Under the pieces are notes generated by a model. The model did not search any database and was not told the origin of the DNA. It was given only the letters and a program-made list of their open reading frames with translations. A stretch of DNA of 64,000 nucleotides, taken from the NCBI GenBank assembly GCA_002351725.1, contig DEHD01000018.1, positions 16,867 through 80,866 on the forward strand, given 5' to 3'. This stretch comes from Prevotella sp. UBA2809. Its GTDB lineage: Bacteria > Bacteroidota > Bacteroidia > Bacteroidales > Bacteroidaceae. Position numbers and translations under genes: made by a program. Within the stretch, counting starts at the first letter, position 1. Each line of letters starts with the position of its first letter. Shown here piece after piece: positions 17,389 through 25,753 of the stretch.

Positions 17389-18507
17389 TTATTTGAACCT
17401 CTTAATAAGTTTAGTTATCAGGTCTATATCCTCGTCTTTCAGTTCATAAAAAAGAGGAAGCCTCACTAACGTATTGCCATAACGGTCACAGTTTGCCAAT
17501 TGCCTACCATCATGCTTATCCTTATAATAAGCGCTTGAGTGCAGAGGCAGATAATGGAACGTGGACTGTACACCATTGTTCTTCAGATAGTTTATAAATG
17601 CCGTGCGCTGTTCAAGACTCTCACAAAGCAGATAGTACATATGATAGTTATTGGTAGCATATTCCGGTAGTTCTGGACATGTAATACCCTTGGGCAGATT
17701 ACCTTTCAAAGCCCTATCATAGCTCTCCCAGATGTGCTTACGCTTACCCTGTATATCGTCTATCTGCTCTAACTGTGCCCATAGGAAGGCGGCATTTAAT
17801 TCAGAAGGCAGAAACGATGATCCTGTGTCGCACCAGCCGTATTTATTCACCATTCCACGATAGAATTCCGCACGGTTGGTTCCTTTTTCCCAAAGGATTT
17901 CCGATCTACGCACAAATCTTTCATCGTTAACCACCAGCATTCCTCCTTCACCACAATTTATATTTTTAGTCTCGTGGAAAGAAAAAGCAGCTAGGTGCCC
18001 GATGCTTCCCAATGGCTTTCCTTTATAATATGAGTCAATGGCATGGGCAGCATCTTCCACTACAAACAGGTTATGCTCCTTAGCTAAAGCCATTATGCCA
18101 TCCATGTCGCAAGCCACACCGGCATAATGCACAACAACTATAACCTTGGTTTTCTCATTTATCAGAGGTGCTATTTCTTCTGCTGTTATATTCGGATTGA
18201 CACTTCCACTATCAGCAAAGCGAATGACAGCACCCTCGCGAATAAATGCTATGGCCGAAGACACAAACGTATACGAAGGCACAATAACCTCATCGCCTGC
18301 ATTCAGTTCACATAGCATGGAACACATTTCCAAAGCATCGGTACCCGATGTGGTAAGAAGACACTTTCTGAATCCGTAATGCTTCTCGAAGAATCCATGA
18401 CAGAGTTTAGTAAAGTCACCATTACCCGACATTGTGGTCGACTGACACACCTCATGTATATAACTCAACTCTCTGCCTGAGCAGTATGGTTTGTTGAATG
18501 GAATCAT
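17389..18507 (-). CDS. DegT/DnrJ/EryC1 aminotransferase, WecE/RffA-like (dTDP-4-amino-4,6-dideoxygalactose transaminase)
   Basis: The 372-residue PLP enzyme shows the WecE pattern: MIPFNKPYCSGRELSYI at the N-terminus, MSGNGDFTK (26-34), LLTTSGTDALEM (50-61), GDEVIVPSYTFVSSA (71-85) and SFHETKNI with PLP lysine K181. WecE aminates the 4-keto of dTDP-4-keto-6-deoxyglucose to give dTDP-Fuc4N for surface glycans. It is 3 bp from the GT2 gene upstream and 2 bp from the GT87-FGE gene downstream, so the amino sugar probably enters the glycan built by those proteins. A different 4-keto-sugar is possible. Confidence 0.87.
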   Translation of the reverse strand: MIPFNKPYCSGRELSYIHEVCQSTTMSGNGDFTKLCHGFFEKHYGFRKCLLTTSGTDALEMCSMLCELNAGDEVIVPSYTFVSSAIAFIREGAVIRFADSGSVNPNITAEEIAPLINEKTKVIVVVHYAGVACDMDGIMALAKEHNLFVVEDAAHAIDSYYKGKPLGSIGHLAAFSFHETKNINCGEGGMLVVNDERFVRRSEILWEKGTNRAEFYRGMVNKYGWCDTGSSFLPSELNAAFLWAQLEQIDDIQGKRKHIWESYDRALKGNLPKGITCPELPEYATNNYHMYYLLCESLEQRTAFINYLKNNGVQSTFHYLPLHSSAYYKDKHDGRQLANCDRYGNTLVRLPLFYELKDEDIDLITKLIKRFK

Positions 18508-18510
18508 TTT

Positions 18511-19443
18511 TTAAATATTCAAGGTTTCACTTACAATAAATATAGGGCGTCCTTTTACTTGGTCGAATATCTTCCCAATATATAGTCCCAGAACACCCAT
18601 CATAAACAGTAGCAGACCACCTACAAACCAGATTGAGAAAATGGTTGATGTGTATCCAACTACCTCATTCAAACCATAGAACTTGGCAAAGATATTATAT
18701 ATGGCCATCAAGAAAGAAAGCACAGACATAATCAGACCTAACGACACTGCCAGATGCAGTGGACGATTACTGTTCGATATAATAGAGTCGTACGAAAGCT
18801 TAAGCAGCCGGTAAAGATTGTACGAGCTTTCGCCCTCCAATCTGTGATCATGTAACACGTCAACCGTAGTCTTCTTGAATCCAAGTGTATGAACTAGTTC
18901 TACAAACGAGCGCGAATATTCAGGAATGCTGCAATACACTTTTACCACTTTCTTACTATAGATACCAAACTCAGCCACAGCCTTATCAGTCTTGAAACCA
19001 CTTAAGAAATCATAGGCTTTATGAAACATCGCCGACGATAGTCTTTTTAGGAAGGTATCTTCACGTACTACTCTACGCGCACTTACTATATCATAACCTT
19101 CCTGAGCCTTTCTGTACATAGCTGGAAGGTCTTCTGGTTTATTCTGCAAGTCGCAGTCAATCACAGCCACATATTCGCCCTTGGCATAGCTTAGTCCGGC
19201 AGTAATAGCATAAGGCTGCCCAAAGTTACGACTCAGGTTTATGCCCTTCACTTTTTTATCTCGGGCACATATCTCCGTTATTTTATTCCATGAGAGATCT
19301 GGCGAGCAGTCGTTTACCAATATTATTTCATAATTATCGGTCAGGTTTTTTATTGCGGCATGAATACGCTGCACCAGCTCATCCAGCATTTTCTCCCCAT
19401 GAAATACTGGTGAAACAATAGATAGATCCATAATAATATTCAT
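18511..19443 (-). CDS. GT2 polyprenyl-phosphate glycosyltransferase (GtrB/ArnC/DPM1-like)
   Basis: The 310-residue protein has the GT-A opening DLSIVSPVFHGEKML, EIILVNDCSPD, and YVAVIDCDLQNKPEDLP with the DxD pair. Two C-terminal membrane helices follow (about 225-295), the layout of enzymes that put a sugar onto undecaprenyl phosphate. I chose the ATG at 19443 because a longer frame to 19482 would include the -7 promoter element at 19454-19461; the ATG at 19431 is also possible. It is divergent from gtrA, and GtrB-GtrA pairs are a known flippase/transferase combination. A lipid-linked sugar for the GT87-like protein is a likely product. Confidence 0.87.
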   Translation of the reverse strand: MNIIMDLSIVSPVFHGEKMLDELVQRIHAAIKNLTDNYEIILVNDCSPDLSWNKITEICARDKKVKGINLSRNFGQPYAITAGLSYAKGEYVAVIDCDLQNKPEDLPAMYRKAQEGYDIVSARRVVREDTFLKRLSSAMFHKAYDFLSGFKTDKAVAEFGIYSKKVVKVYCSIPEYSRSFVELVHTLGFKKTTVDVLHDHRLEGESSYNLYRLLKLSYDSIISNSNRPLHLAVSLGLIMSVLSFLMAIYNIFAKFYGLNEVVGYTSTIFSIWFVGGLLLFMMGVLGLYIGKIFDQVKGRPIFIVSETLNI

Positions 19444-19453
19444 AATTCTACTG

Positions 19454-19461
19454 CAAAGATA
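19454..19461 (-). promoter_or_regulatory. -7 element of the GT2-wecE-GT87/FGE operon
   Basis: TATCTTTG on the minus strand, with a TTG at 19480-19482 as possible -33 (18 bp spacing). The start codon at 19443 lies 10 nt downstream, giving a very short leader. Confidence 0.65.
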
Positions 19462-19513
19462 CAAACATTTTTTGTTTTTCAATGATTTTTCTCATATTTT
19501 CGTTTTTTTTGTT

Positions 19514-19521
19514 TAACTTTG
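19514..19521 (+). promoter_or_regulatory. -7 element of the gtrA-GT4 operon
   Basis: TAACTTTG matches the Bacteroidetes -7 consensus 18 nt before the gtrA ATG. No clear -33 TTTG is visible at 19-21 bp, so the promoter may need an activator or be weak. Confidence 0.6.
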
Positions 19522-19539
19522 CAATCAAAATCAATATTG

Positions 19540-19929
19540 ATGCAACAAAAGAGGGAAACACTTGGACAGATAATGCGATTTGGTGTCGTAGGCGCAGTGT
19601 CTACGGCCATCCACCTTTCTATTTATTGGCTTTTACAACATTTCATCAATGTCAACATAGCCTATTCTGCAGGTTATTTCCTAAGTTTCCTGGCAAATTA
19701 TTACCTCTCGGCCCGCTTCACCTTCCACGAACGCACATCGGCTCGAAATGGGGCTGGCTTTGCAGGAGCACATATATTCAACTACTTCTTGCAGATAGGA
19801 TTGTTTAATTTCTTCTTGTGGATTGGTCTTCATCGGCTATTGGCTCCCTTTGCAGTATTAATGATAGCTGTGCCAACAAACTTTGTCATTGTGCGTTTTG
19901 TATTTAAACACTTCTCTAAGAAATCATGA
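19540..19929 (+). CDS. GtrA-family membrane protein
   Basis: A 129-residue protein with four predicted membrane helices and the family motif RFGVVGAVSTAIHLSIYWLL near the start, then FLANYYLSARFTF. GtrA proteins are thought to flip or position undecaprenyl-phosphate-linked sugars such as those made by GtrB-type GT2 enzymes, one of which is encoded divergently. The ATG at 19540 follows the -7 element; the frame also opens at an upstream TTG that overlaps the promoter. The stop overlaps the next gene as ATGA. Confidence 0.85.
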   Translation: MQQKRETLGQIMRFGVVGAVSTAIHLSIYWLLQHFINVNIAYSAGYFLSFLANYYLSARFTFHERTSARNGAGFAGAHIFNYFLQIGLFNFFLWIGLHRLLAPFAVLMIAVPTNFVIVRFVFKHFSKKS

Positions 19930-21080
19930 CTACAAGCATACTTAAAATAGGTTTCGATGCCAAACGCATAGTCCGCAATGGCACGGGGTTAGGAAGCTAT
20001 GGACGTACATTAGTCAACGACCTCTCAAAGTTCCCCATCGAGCTCCGTCTCTACGCCCCTGACGAAGGGCGTGCTGACCTGCGCGATCAAGTTTCCCATA
20101 AAGAAAACATTGTTTTCTCAGTAAGAAAACATCATTTTCTCGGCGGGAAAACACCGTTTTCTGCCTTAGAAAACGCTTATTGGCGTAGTCGAGGGATATT
20201 AAAAGACCTGAAGCGCGATGGTATTCAGTTGTTCCATGGTCTTTCTGGCGAGCTGCCTTTTGGCATCCACAAGAGTGGCATCAAGTCTGTTGTTACCATC
20301 CACGACCTTATTTTCCTACGCCATCCAGAGTTCTACAACCCCATTGATGTCAAGCTCTACACATGGAAATTTCGTCGCACCCTGCGTGAGGCCGACCATA
20401 TCATAGCTATAAGCGAGTGCACAAAACGTGATATTATTGAATTCGGCGGTACCGATGTTTCAGAGGATAAAATCACACTGATTTATCAGTCGTGCTCTCC
20501 CCGATTCAACACCTCTCAAAATTATAAAACCTCAAATCTTAATTCAAAATTGGGTCGTTACGTCTTGAGCGTTGGCTCCATCGAACCACGCAAGAACACT
20601 ATGCTGGCACTCAAGGCCCTACACCATCTGCCCGACGATATATCATTGGTACTTGTAGGTCGTCATACCGCTTATACAGACAAACTCATACAGTATGCCA
20701 GGGCCAATGGCTTAGAACATCGCCTTCACATCCTTCATGGTGTCCCCGATGCTCACCTCCCTGCCATCTATGCAGATGCAGAATGCTTTGTTTACCCAAG
20801 TGTCTACGAAGGTTTTGGAATACCTATCATCGAAGCCATCAGCTGTGGCCTACCCGTTGTTGCCTGTACCGGTTCTTGCCTTGAGGAGGCAGGAGGTCCC
20901 GATTCTCTCTATGTAGCTCCTAACGATGCTATCGGCATGGCAAATGCCATACGACGCAGTCTTAAAGGCGCCGATGATAGAGAAGAGCGAATCCAACGTA
21001 GTATGGACTATATCCGTCGCTTCAGCGGCACAGATGTTGCAGGGCAGGTAGTCGATGTATATAAAAGGGTTTTAGGTTAG
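19926..21080 (+). CDS. GT4-family glycosyltransferase
   Basis: The 384-residue protein has a GT-B fold: KIGFDAKRIVRNGTGLGSYG at the N-terminus, LFHGLSGELPFG and TIHDLIFLRHPEFY in the first domain. The donor domain has YVLSVGSIEPRKN and VYPSVYEGFGIPIIEAISCG with the EX7E nucleotide-sugar pattern. Family members are retaining transferases such as mannosyltransferases acting on surface glycans in the cytoplasm. Two stretches look foreign: residues about 58-85, encoded by 22-bp-spaced palindromes (20103-20175), and residues about 198-210 (TSQNYKTSNLNSK), encoded by A/T-rich intergenic-like DNA. Both fall between conserved blocks. Confidence 0.88.
   Translation: MTTSILKIGFDAKRIVRNGTGLGSYGRTLVNDLSKFPIELRLYAPDEGRADLRDQVSHKENIVFSVRKHHFLGGKTPFSALENAYWRSRGILKDLKRDGIQLFHGLSGELPFGIHKSGIKSVVTIHDLIFLRHPEFYNPIDVKLYTWKFRRTLREADHIIAISECTKRDIIEFGGTDVSEDKITLIYQSCSPRFNTSQNYKTSNLNSKLGRYVLSVGSIEPRKNTMLALKALHHLPDDISLVLVGRHTAYTDKLIQYARANGLEHRLHILHGVPDAHLPAIYADAECFVYPSVYEGFGIPIIEAISCGLPVVACTGSCLEEAGGPDSLYVAPNDAIGMANAIRRSLKGADDREERIQRSMDYIRRFSGTDVAGQVVDVYKRVLG
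20103..20175 (+). repeat. array of 15-bp palindromes with exact 22-bp period, inside the GT4 gene
   Basis: Units are GAAAACATTGTTTTC (20103-20117), GAAAACATCATTTTC (20125-20139), GAAAACACCGTTTTC (20147-20161) and a half unit GAAAAC (20169-20174). Each is followed by a 7-bp variable spacer. A 22-bp period is not a multiple of three, so the peptide does not repeat; the pressure must be on the DNA or RNA. Confidence 0.85.
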
Positions 21081-21082
21081 AA

Positions 21083-23011
21083 TCAGATTCTCCACCTTAC
21101 TTGTATATCAAGATCAGTTTGGCTAGATTGGTCTATCTGCTGATTATCGCTGCTTATTTTGACACGATCAAAGTAATCAGTAACGCCTATTTTTGCAGTA
21201 AATGTAAGCTTTCTACCTATACAGGCTCTTAACATCATCCAGTAACGTATACCCTCGCCATAGAACTGCTGCATAGAATATGTATAAAGAGGACCATTTT
21301 CATATAGATACACTCGGCTGTTACTGCTATCTGTATCAAAATATCCTACCCCTGCGTTGAGACGCAACCAATCGTGAGTATATGCAACGTTCTCACTTAT
21401 CATAGCACCGAACTCAGATTTCTGTGCAGTACAATAACCACCATCAAACTGCGTCCGCGCACTGAATTGTGATGAAGAATATTCAATGCTTATTCGGGTA
21501 CGATGTTCCTGTTCTTTAATTTTCAGTCTGTAACGCCCCATTAGTTTCCATTTTTCAGTAGTGTGTACGCATTGAATCATATTATCAACCGAATGTGACG
21601 CTGTTGATTCACGATACATAGGCCATGGATGGTAGGCATAGTCGGTATAGGCTGTCAGCTGCCACTTTGACGATGGTTGCCACGACAGTCCTACATAAAT
21701 TCCGCTTTCGTTCTGTATTTTTCCACCGTCACTATAACTCTGCGCATCTAACGATGCGTATTGATAGGCATAAAAACGCTGCAGTACCATGATATTTATA
21801 TTATTATTTGTACTTACACTTATCGTGTTTATTGTTGCAATGTGCCCTTTGTCGTCAGTAGCTGTTTCACCATTCAATGCCCATCGCCTGCCTCTGTAGC
21901 CATAGTCTATGCTGGCGTTCATAAAGTTAAAACCTTCTGGCTTATAATAATTGTACATCTGCTTTTTATTTGGCCTCAATTCTCTATCCAAGTGATTGTA
22001 CAGTGCATTTAAAGCAATATGCATTCTGCCTACATCATAGCGTAATGTACCGCCAGTTTTCAATACATGCATATTATGTTTCTTTTCCATCTCCGTTTCC
22101 GTACGATGGTAGCCTGAAGTCAATATAGTTCGAGCACTTCCGTCGTTATTAAGTGTTGCGTCAATGGGGGCGTATGAAACAAACGCAGTTGTTCGTATAC
22201 CTCGCCCATAATTGATAGTGGCTCCTACACCTTGAAGATAGCCTTCCGATCTTGAAGAATGTGCCCGCAGTCCAATAGTGTTTCGTCCCAGATTCTGTAA
22301 TATAGCAATTTTGCCTAATCCAAAACTATTGTTCATCACCATACCCATACCCATCGATACCCTATAGTTTCCAAGCACCAGTGTTTCCAGGCGTCCCATC
22401 TTTTTCAGTTGCAGATATGGTGAATAATAATCATAACCGAACTTATTTCCATTTGTAAAGAAAGGTTCACCAGCATCTTTCGATGCCACAATACCTAATT
22501 TCATATTATCGCCACGCTCCACCTGATAGCGGAACCAATGGCGATACCTGTCGCCCAGATAGCCATCCCTGTCACCTTTCCGCTCATAAAATGGCACACG
22601 ACCGTTTGCCACCAATTCGTTCCTGACACGCGGCTTCAGCTTGGTTTCATCACCAACATACACAAAGCATTCCAGCAGTTTTCTAACCTGTGGGCCAATT
22701 TCCTTAATCATCTGTAGTTCGGCCAACGATTTCATCGAGCCGTATCTATATAGATATTCCTCCAAAGCCTCAACCTGTTGGGTCGACAGGAATGGGATTT
22801 GTTCTAATTCTTCACGCGTTGTTTTATTTATGTTTATCGGATTTTGTTCCAATTCACAAAGCAGATCGTAGTTCTCTTGCCACTGTTCTGACGCCATATC
22901 TTCCGCATTCATCACTTGGTTCAAATACTGTTCCCAACAATGCTGCTCTTGCGCCTGCAACCCAAGCACAATCACAGTCAGAGACATTACTAAAAAAAAT
23001 CTTAATCTCAT
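21083..23011 (-). CDS. helix-hairpin-helix domain protein with predicted outer-membrane barrel
   Basis: The 642-residue product begins with a signal peptide ending near AQEQ (residue 20). Residues about 50-120 hold ComEA-like helix-hairpin-helix repeats (NPININKTTREELEQIPFL and LQMIKEIGPQVRKLLE), and the rest is rich in alternating aromatic beta strands ending in IRWRI. Such proteins occur widely in Bacteroidetes with no settled function. A DNA-binding periplasmic domain on a barrel would suit DNA uptake, but that is inference. It has its own promoter (23036-23043) and ends 2 bp from the convergent GT4 gene. Confidence 0.75.
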   Translation of the reverse strand: MRLRFFLVMSLTVIVLGLQAQEQHCWEQYLNQVMNAEDMASEQWQENYDLLCELEQNPININKTTREELEQIPFLSTQQVEALEEYLYRYGSMKSLAELQMIKEIGPQVRKLLECFVYVGDETKLKPRVRNELVANGRVPFYERKGDRDGYLGDRYRHWFRYQVERGDNMKLGIVASKDAGEPFFTNGNKFGYDYYSPYLQLKKMGRLETLVLGNYRVSMGMGMVMNNSFGLGKIAILQNLGRNTIGLRAHSSRSEGYLQGVGATINYGRGIRTTAFVSYAPIDATLNNDGSARTILTSGYHRTETEMEKKHNMHVLKTGGTLRYDVGRMHIALNALYNHLDRELRPNKKQMYNYYKPEGFNFMNASIDYGYRGRRWALNGETATDDKGHIATINTISVSTNNNINIMVLQRFYAYQYASLDAQSYSDGGKIQNESGIYVGLSWQPSSKWQLTAYTDYAYHPWPMYRESTASHSVDNMIQCVHTTEKWKLMGRYRLKIKEQEHRTRISIEYSSSQFSARTQFDGGYCTAQKSEFGAMISENVAYTHDWLRLNAGVGYFDTDSSNSRVYLYENGPLYTYSMQQFYGEGIRYWMMLRACIGRKLTFTAKIGVTDYFDRVKISSDNQQIDQSSQTDLDIQVRWRI

Positions 23012-23035
23012 AGGTTTATGTCATATTTTGGTCTG

Positions 23036-23043
23036 CAAAGATA
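23036..23043 (-). promoter_or_regulatory. -7 element of the helix-hairpin-helix gene
   Basis: TATCTTTG on the minus strand, about 25 nt before the ATG. A TTTG at 23066-23069 lies 22 bp further upstream, slightly beyond the ideal spacing. Confidence 0.6.
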
Positions 23044-23107
23044 AAGTATTTATTTGAAATAAATGCAAAAAGGTGAAGGAAATAGTGTAAATATGAAAAA
23101 TAAGCAC

Positions 23108-23115
23108 TACCTTTG
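23108..23115 (+). promoter_or_regulatory. -7 element of the DUF4294 gene
   Basis: TACCTTTG lies 8 nt before the ATG at 23124, implying a leader of only a few nucleotides. No good -33 element is visible. Confidence 0.65.
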
Positions 23116-23123
23116 CACCCGAA

Positions 23124-23762
23124 ATGAGAAAGGTAGTTGTTTTATCGATGATGTTGCTGCTCTGGATCTCGGCTGCCAAGGGGCAGGAGGAACAGAGAAT
23201 GACCGCTGAGCAGGTGCTGGCGGAAATGGACTCGCCTACTTTTGTGCCTACCGTGAAGGTGAGCAAGGTGATGCACGAGGGAGACAGCATACAGTATATG
23301 GAGATGAACAACGTGTATGTATACCCACAACTGACGTTTAAAAACAAACGACAGGCCCAGAACTACATGCGACTGGTGACAAACGTGAAGAAGGTGCTGC
23401 CGATTGCTAAAGAGGCAAGAATGATGCTTATAGAAACAACGGAGTACTTAGAAACACTGCCAAACGACAAAGCAAAGGCAGAACACATGAAACGCGTGGA
23501 ACAGGACATTTTCAAAACATACAAGCCTAAAATGAAAAAACTGACCTACAGCCAGGGAAAACTGCTGATAAAACTGATAGACCGCGAGTGCCACTCGAGC
23601 AGCTACGACATGATTAAGGCTTTTATGGGGCCGCTGAGAGCTGGATTCTGGCAGGTGTTTGCATGGGGCTTTGGTGCATCGTTGAAGAAGGAATATGATG
23701 CGCAGGGAGTGGACCGACTGACAGAGCGAGTAGTGCTTATGGTTGAGAGTGGGCAGATTTAA
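23124..23762 (+). CDS. DUF4294 domain secreted protein
   Basis: The 212-residue protein has a signal peptide (MRKVVVLSMMLLLWISAAKG) and then the DUF4294 pattern: YPQLTFKNKRQAQNYMRLV, NVKKVLPIAKEAR and KLLIKLIDRECHSSSYDMIK. This family is confined largely to Bacteroidetes and its role is unknown; the conserved helical core and periplasmic location are all that can be said. It has its own promoter and a 92-bp gap before dxs, which has another promoter, so the two are not obligately co-transcribed. Confidence 0.8.
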   Translation: MRKVVVLSMMLLLWISAAKGQEEQRMTAEQVLAEMDSPTFVPTVKVSKVMHEGDSIQYMEMNNVYVYPQLTFKNKRQAQNYMRLVTNVKKVLPIAKEARMMLIETTEYLETLPNDKAKAEHMKRVEQDIFKTYKPKMKKLTYSQGKLLIKLIDRECHSSSYDMIKAFMGPLRAGFWQVFAWGFGASLKKEYDAQGVDRLTERVVLMVESGQI

Positions 23763-23801
23763 AATAGTTTAATATTTCAGGGAGCAAATTTTGTGATTTA
23801 T

Positions 23802-23832
23802 TTTGTGATTTGAATAAATTTGCTTAACTTTG
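23802..23832 (+). promoter_or_regulatory. promoter of dxs-trkA-trkH
   Basis: TTTG (23802-23805) and TAACTTTG (23825-23832) are spaced by 19 bp, a good Bacteroidetes promoter. The GTG start follows 22 nt after the -7 element. Confidence 0.75.
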
Positions 23833-23854
23833 CACTCGATAAATTAATTTTTGT

Positions 23855-25753
23855 GTGGAAAAAACTGAGTTTACTCTATTAAATAAGATTGAAACACCCG
23901 AAGATTTAAGGAAGCTGAAGGTGGAAGATTTGCCACAGGTGTGCGCTGAACTGCGCCGCGATATTATTGAAGAGGTGGCAGTGAACCCGGGACATCTGGC
24001 GTCGAGCCTTGGTGTGGCAGAAATAACTGTGGCACTACACTACGTGTATAATACTCCCGAAGACAGAATTGTTTGGGACGTGGGTCATCAGGCCTACGGA
24101 CATAAGATACTTACTGGCAGAAAGGAAAGATTCTGCACGAATAGAAAGTTAGGCGGAATAAAGCCGTTCCCATCGCCGGAAGAGAGCGAATACGACACCT
24201 TTGCCTGCGGACATGCCAGCAACTCTGTATCGGCAGCATTGGGTATGGCCGTGGCTGCAGAGCTTGAGGGAAAGAAAGACAGACACGTGGTGGCTGTGAT
24301 AGGCGACGGCGCACTGAGCGGCGGATTGGCGTTTGAAGGACTGAACAACGTATCGAGCAGCCCTAACAACCTGCTTATCATCCTGAACGACAACAACATG
24401 TCGATAGACCGAAGTGTGGGAGGTATGAAGCAGTATCTGCTGAACCTGAGCACTAACGAGACATATAACGCCATAAAGTTTAAGACGGCACGATGGTTCA
24501 ATCGCCATGGCATGCTGAATGATGACCGCAAGAAGGGACTTATCCGACTGACAAATGCGATGAAGAGTGCGATTTCGCATCAGCAGAACATCTTCGACGG
24601 TATGAACATACAGTACTTCGGTCCGTTTGACGGACACAACGTGAAGGAACTGGTGCGCATACTGAGTCAGCTGAAGAATATGACAGGACCTAAGTTGCTG
24701 CACCTTCACACAAAGAAAGGACACGGATATGCACCTGCCGAGAAGGACGTGACGATATGGCACGCACCAGGAAAATTCAATCCCGACACAGGCGAACGCA
24801 TTGTGGACAATGACCCCACAAAGCCTCAGAAATATCAGGATGTATTCGGACATACACTGCTTGAACTGGCAAAACAGAACCCCAAGATAGTTGGAGTGAC
24901 ACCTGCCATGCCAAGTGGATGCTCGATGAACATTATGATGAAAGAGATGCCCGAAAGGACATTCGACGTAGGTATAGCCGAGGGACATGCCGTAACATTC
25001 AGTGGAGGTATGGCCAAAGATGGACTGCTGCCATTCTGTAACATCTATAGTGCATTTGCTCAAAGAGCATTCGACAATATTATACACGACGTGGCACTGT
25101 TGAACCTGAACGTGGTATTATGCTTTGACCGCGCCGGACTAGTGGGAGAAGACGGAGCTACACACCATGGAGCTTTCGACCTAAGTGCTCTGCGACCTAT
25201 ACCAAACTTGACGATTTGCTCACCACTTGACGAGCACGAGCTACGCAGACTGATGTATACAGCACAACTACCCGACAAGGGACCGTTTGTGATACGTTAT
25301 CCACGAGGCGGTGGAGAACTTCAGGACTGGCGATGCCCATTTGAAGAGATAAAGGTGGGAACAGGACGCAAACTTCACGACGGAAGCGACGTGGCAGTGC
25401 TGAGCATAGGCCCGATTGGAAACAACGTCACCCGCGCCATTGAACAATTGAAAAATGAGAATAAGGAATTAAGTGTTGCTCATTACGACATGAGATTCCT
25501 TAAGCCTATCGATGAAAGCATTCTCGAAGAAGTGGGACGCAATTTTAAGCGCGTAATCACCGTTGAGAACGGAGTGATAAGAGGCGGACTTGGATCGGCC
25601 GTGCTTGAGTGGATGAACGACCACGGATATACTCCTAGAGTGCAGAGACTGGGTCTGCCCGACAGTTTTGTAGAGCATGGAACAGTGAAAGAACTGATGC
25701 ACATCGTAGGAATAGACGAGGAAGGCATTAAGAAAGCTATACTAGAGGCATGA
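23855..25753 (+). CDS. dxs: 1-deoxy-D-xylulose-5-phosphate synthase
   Basis: The 632-residue TPP enzyme condenses pyruvate and glyceraldehyde-3-phosphate in the first step of the MEP isoprenoid route; ispG of the same route is at 54.3 kb. Visible motifs are WDVGHQAYGHKILTGR, GDGALSGGLAFEGLNN with the TPP site, and the transketolase-type C-terminus FVIRYPRGG. The start is GTG at 23855: it follows the promoter by about 20 nt and no in-frame ATG occurs before the conserved core. Residues near 528-540 (EQLKNENKELS) are encoded by A-rich DNA resembling intergenic repeats. The stop overlaps trkA as ATGA. Confidence 0.96.
   Translation: MEKTEFTLLNKIETPEDLRKLKVEDLPQVCAELRRDIIEEVAVNPGHLASSLGVAEITVALHYVYNTPEDRIVWDVGHQAYGHKILTGRKERFCTNRKLGGIKPFPSPEESEYDTFACGHASNSVSAALGMAVAAELEGKKDRHVVAVIGDGALSGGLAFEGLNNVSSSPNNLLIILNDNNMSIDRSVGGMKQYLLNLSTNETYNAIKFKTARWFNRHGMLNDDRKKGLIRLTNAMKSAISHQQNIFDGMNIQYFGPFDGHNVKELVRILSQLKNMTGPKLLHLHTKKGHGYAPAEKDVTIWHAPGKFNPDTGERIVDNDPTKPQKYQDVFGHTLLELAKQNPKIVGVTPAMPSGCSMNIMMKEMPERTFDVGIAEGHAVTFSGGMAKDGLLPFCNIYSAFAQRAFDNIIHDVALLNLNVVLCFDRAGLVGEDGATHHGAFDLSALRPIPNLTICSPLDEHELRRLMYTAQLPDKGPFVIRYPRGGGELQDWRCPFEEIKVGTGRKLHDGSDVAVLSIGPIGNNVTRAIEQLKNENKELSVAHYDMRFLKPIDESILEEVGRNFKRVITVENGVIRGGLGSAVLEWMNDHGYTPRVQRLGLPDSFVEHGTVKELMHIVGIDEEGIKKAILEA

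Noticed and set aside
20103..20175. CRISPR array
   Set aside because: Repeats are only 15 bp, the spacers are 7 bp, and there are three and a half copies inside a coding gene with no cas genes in the window.
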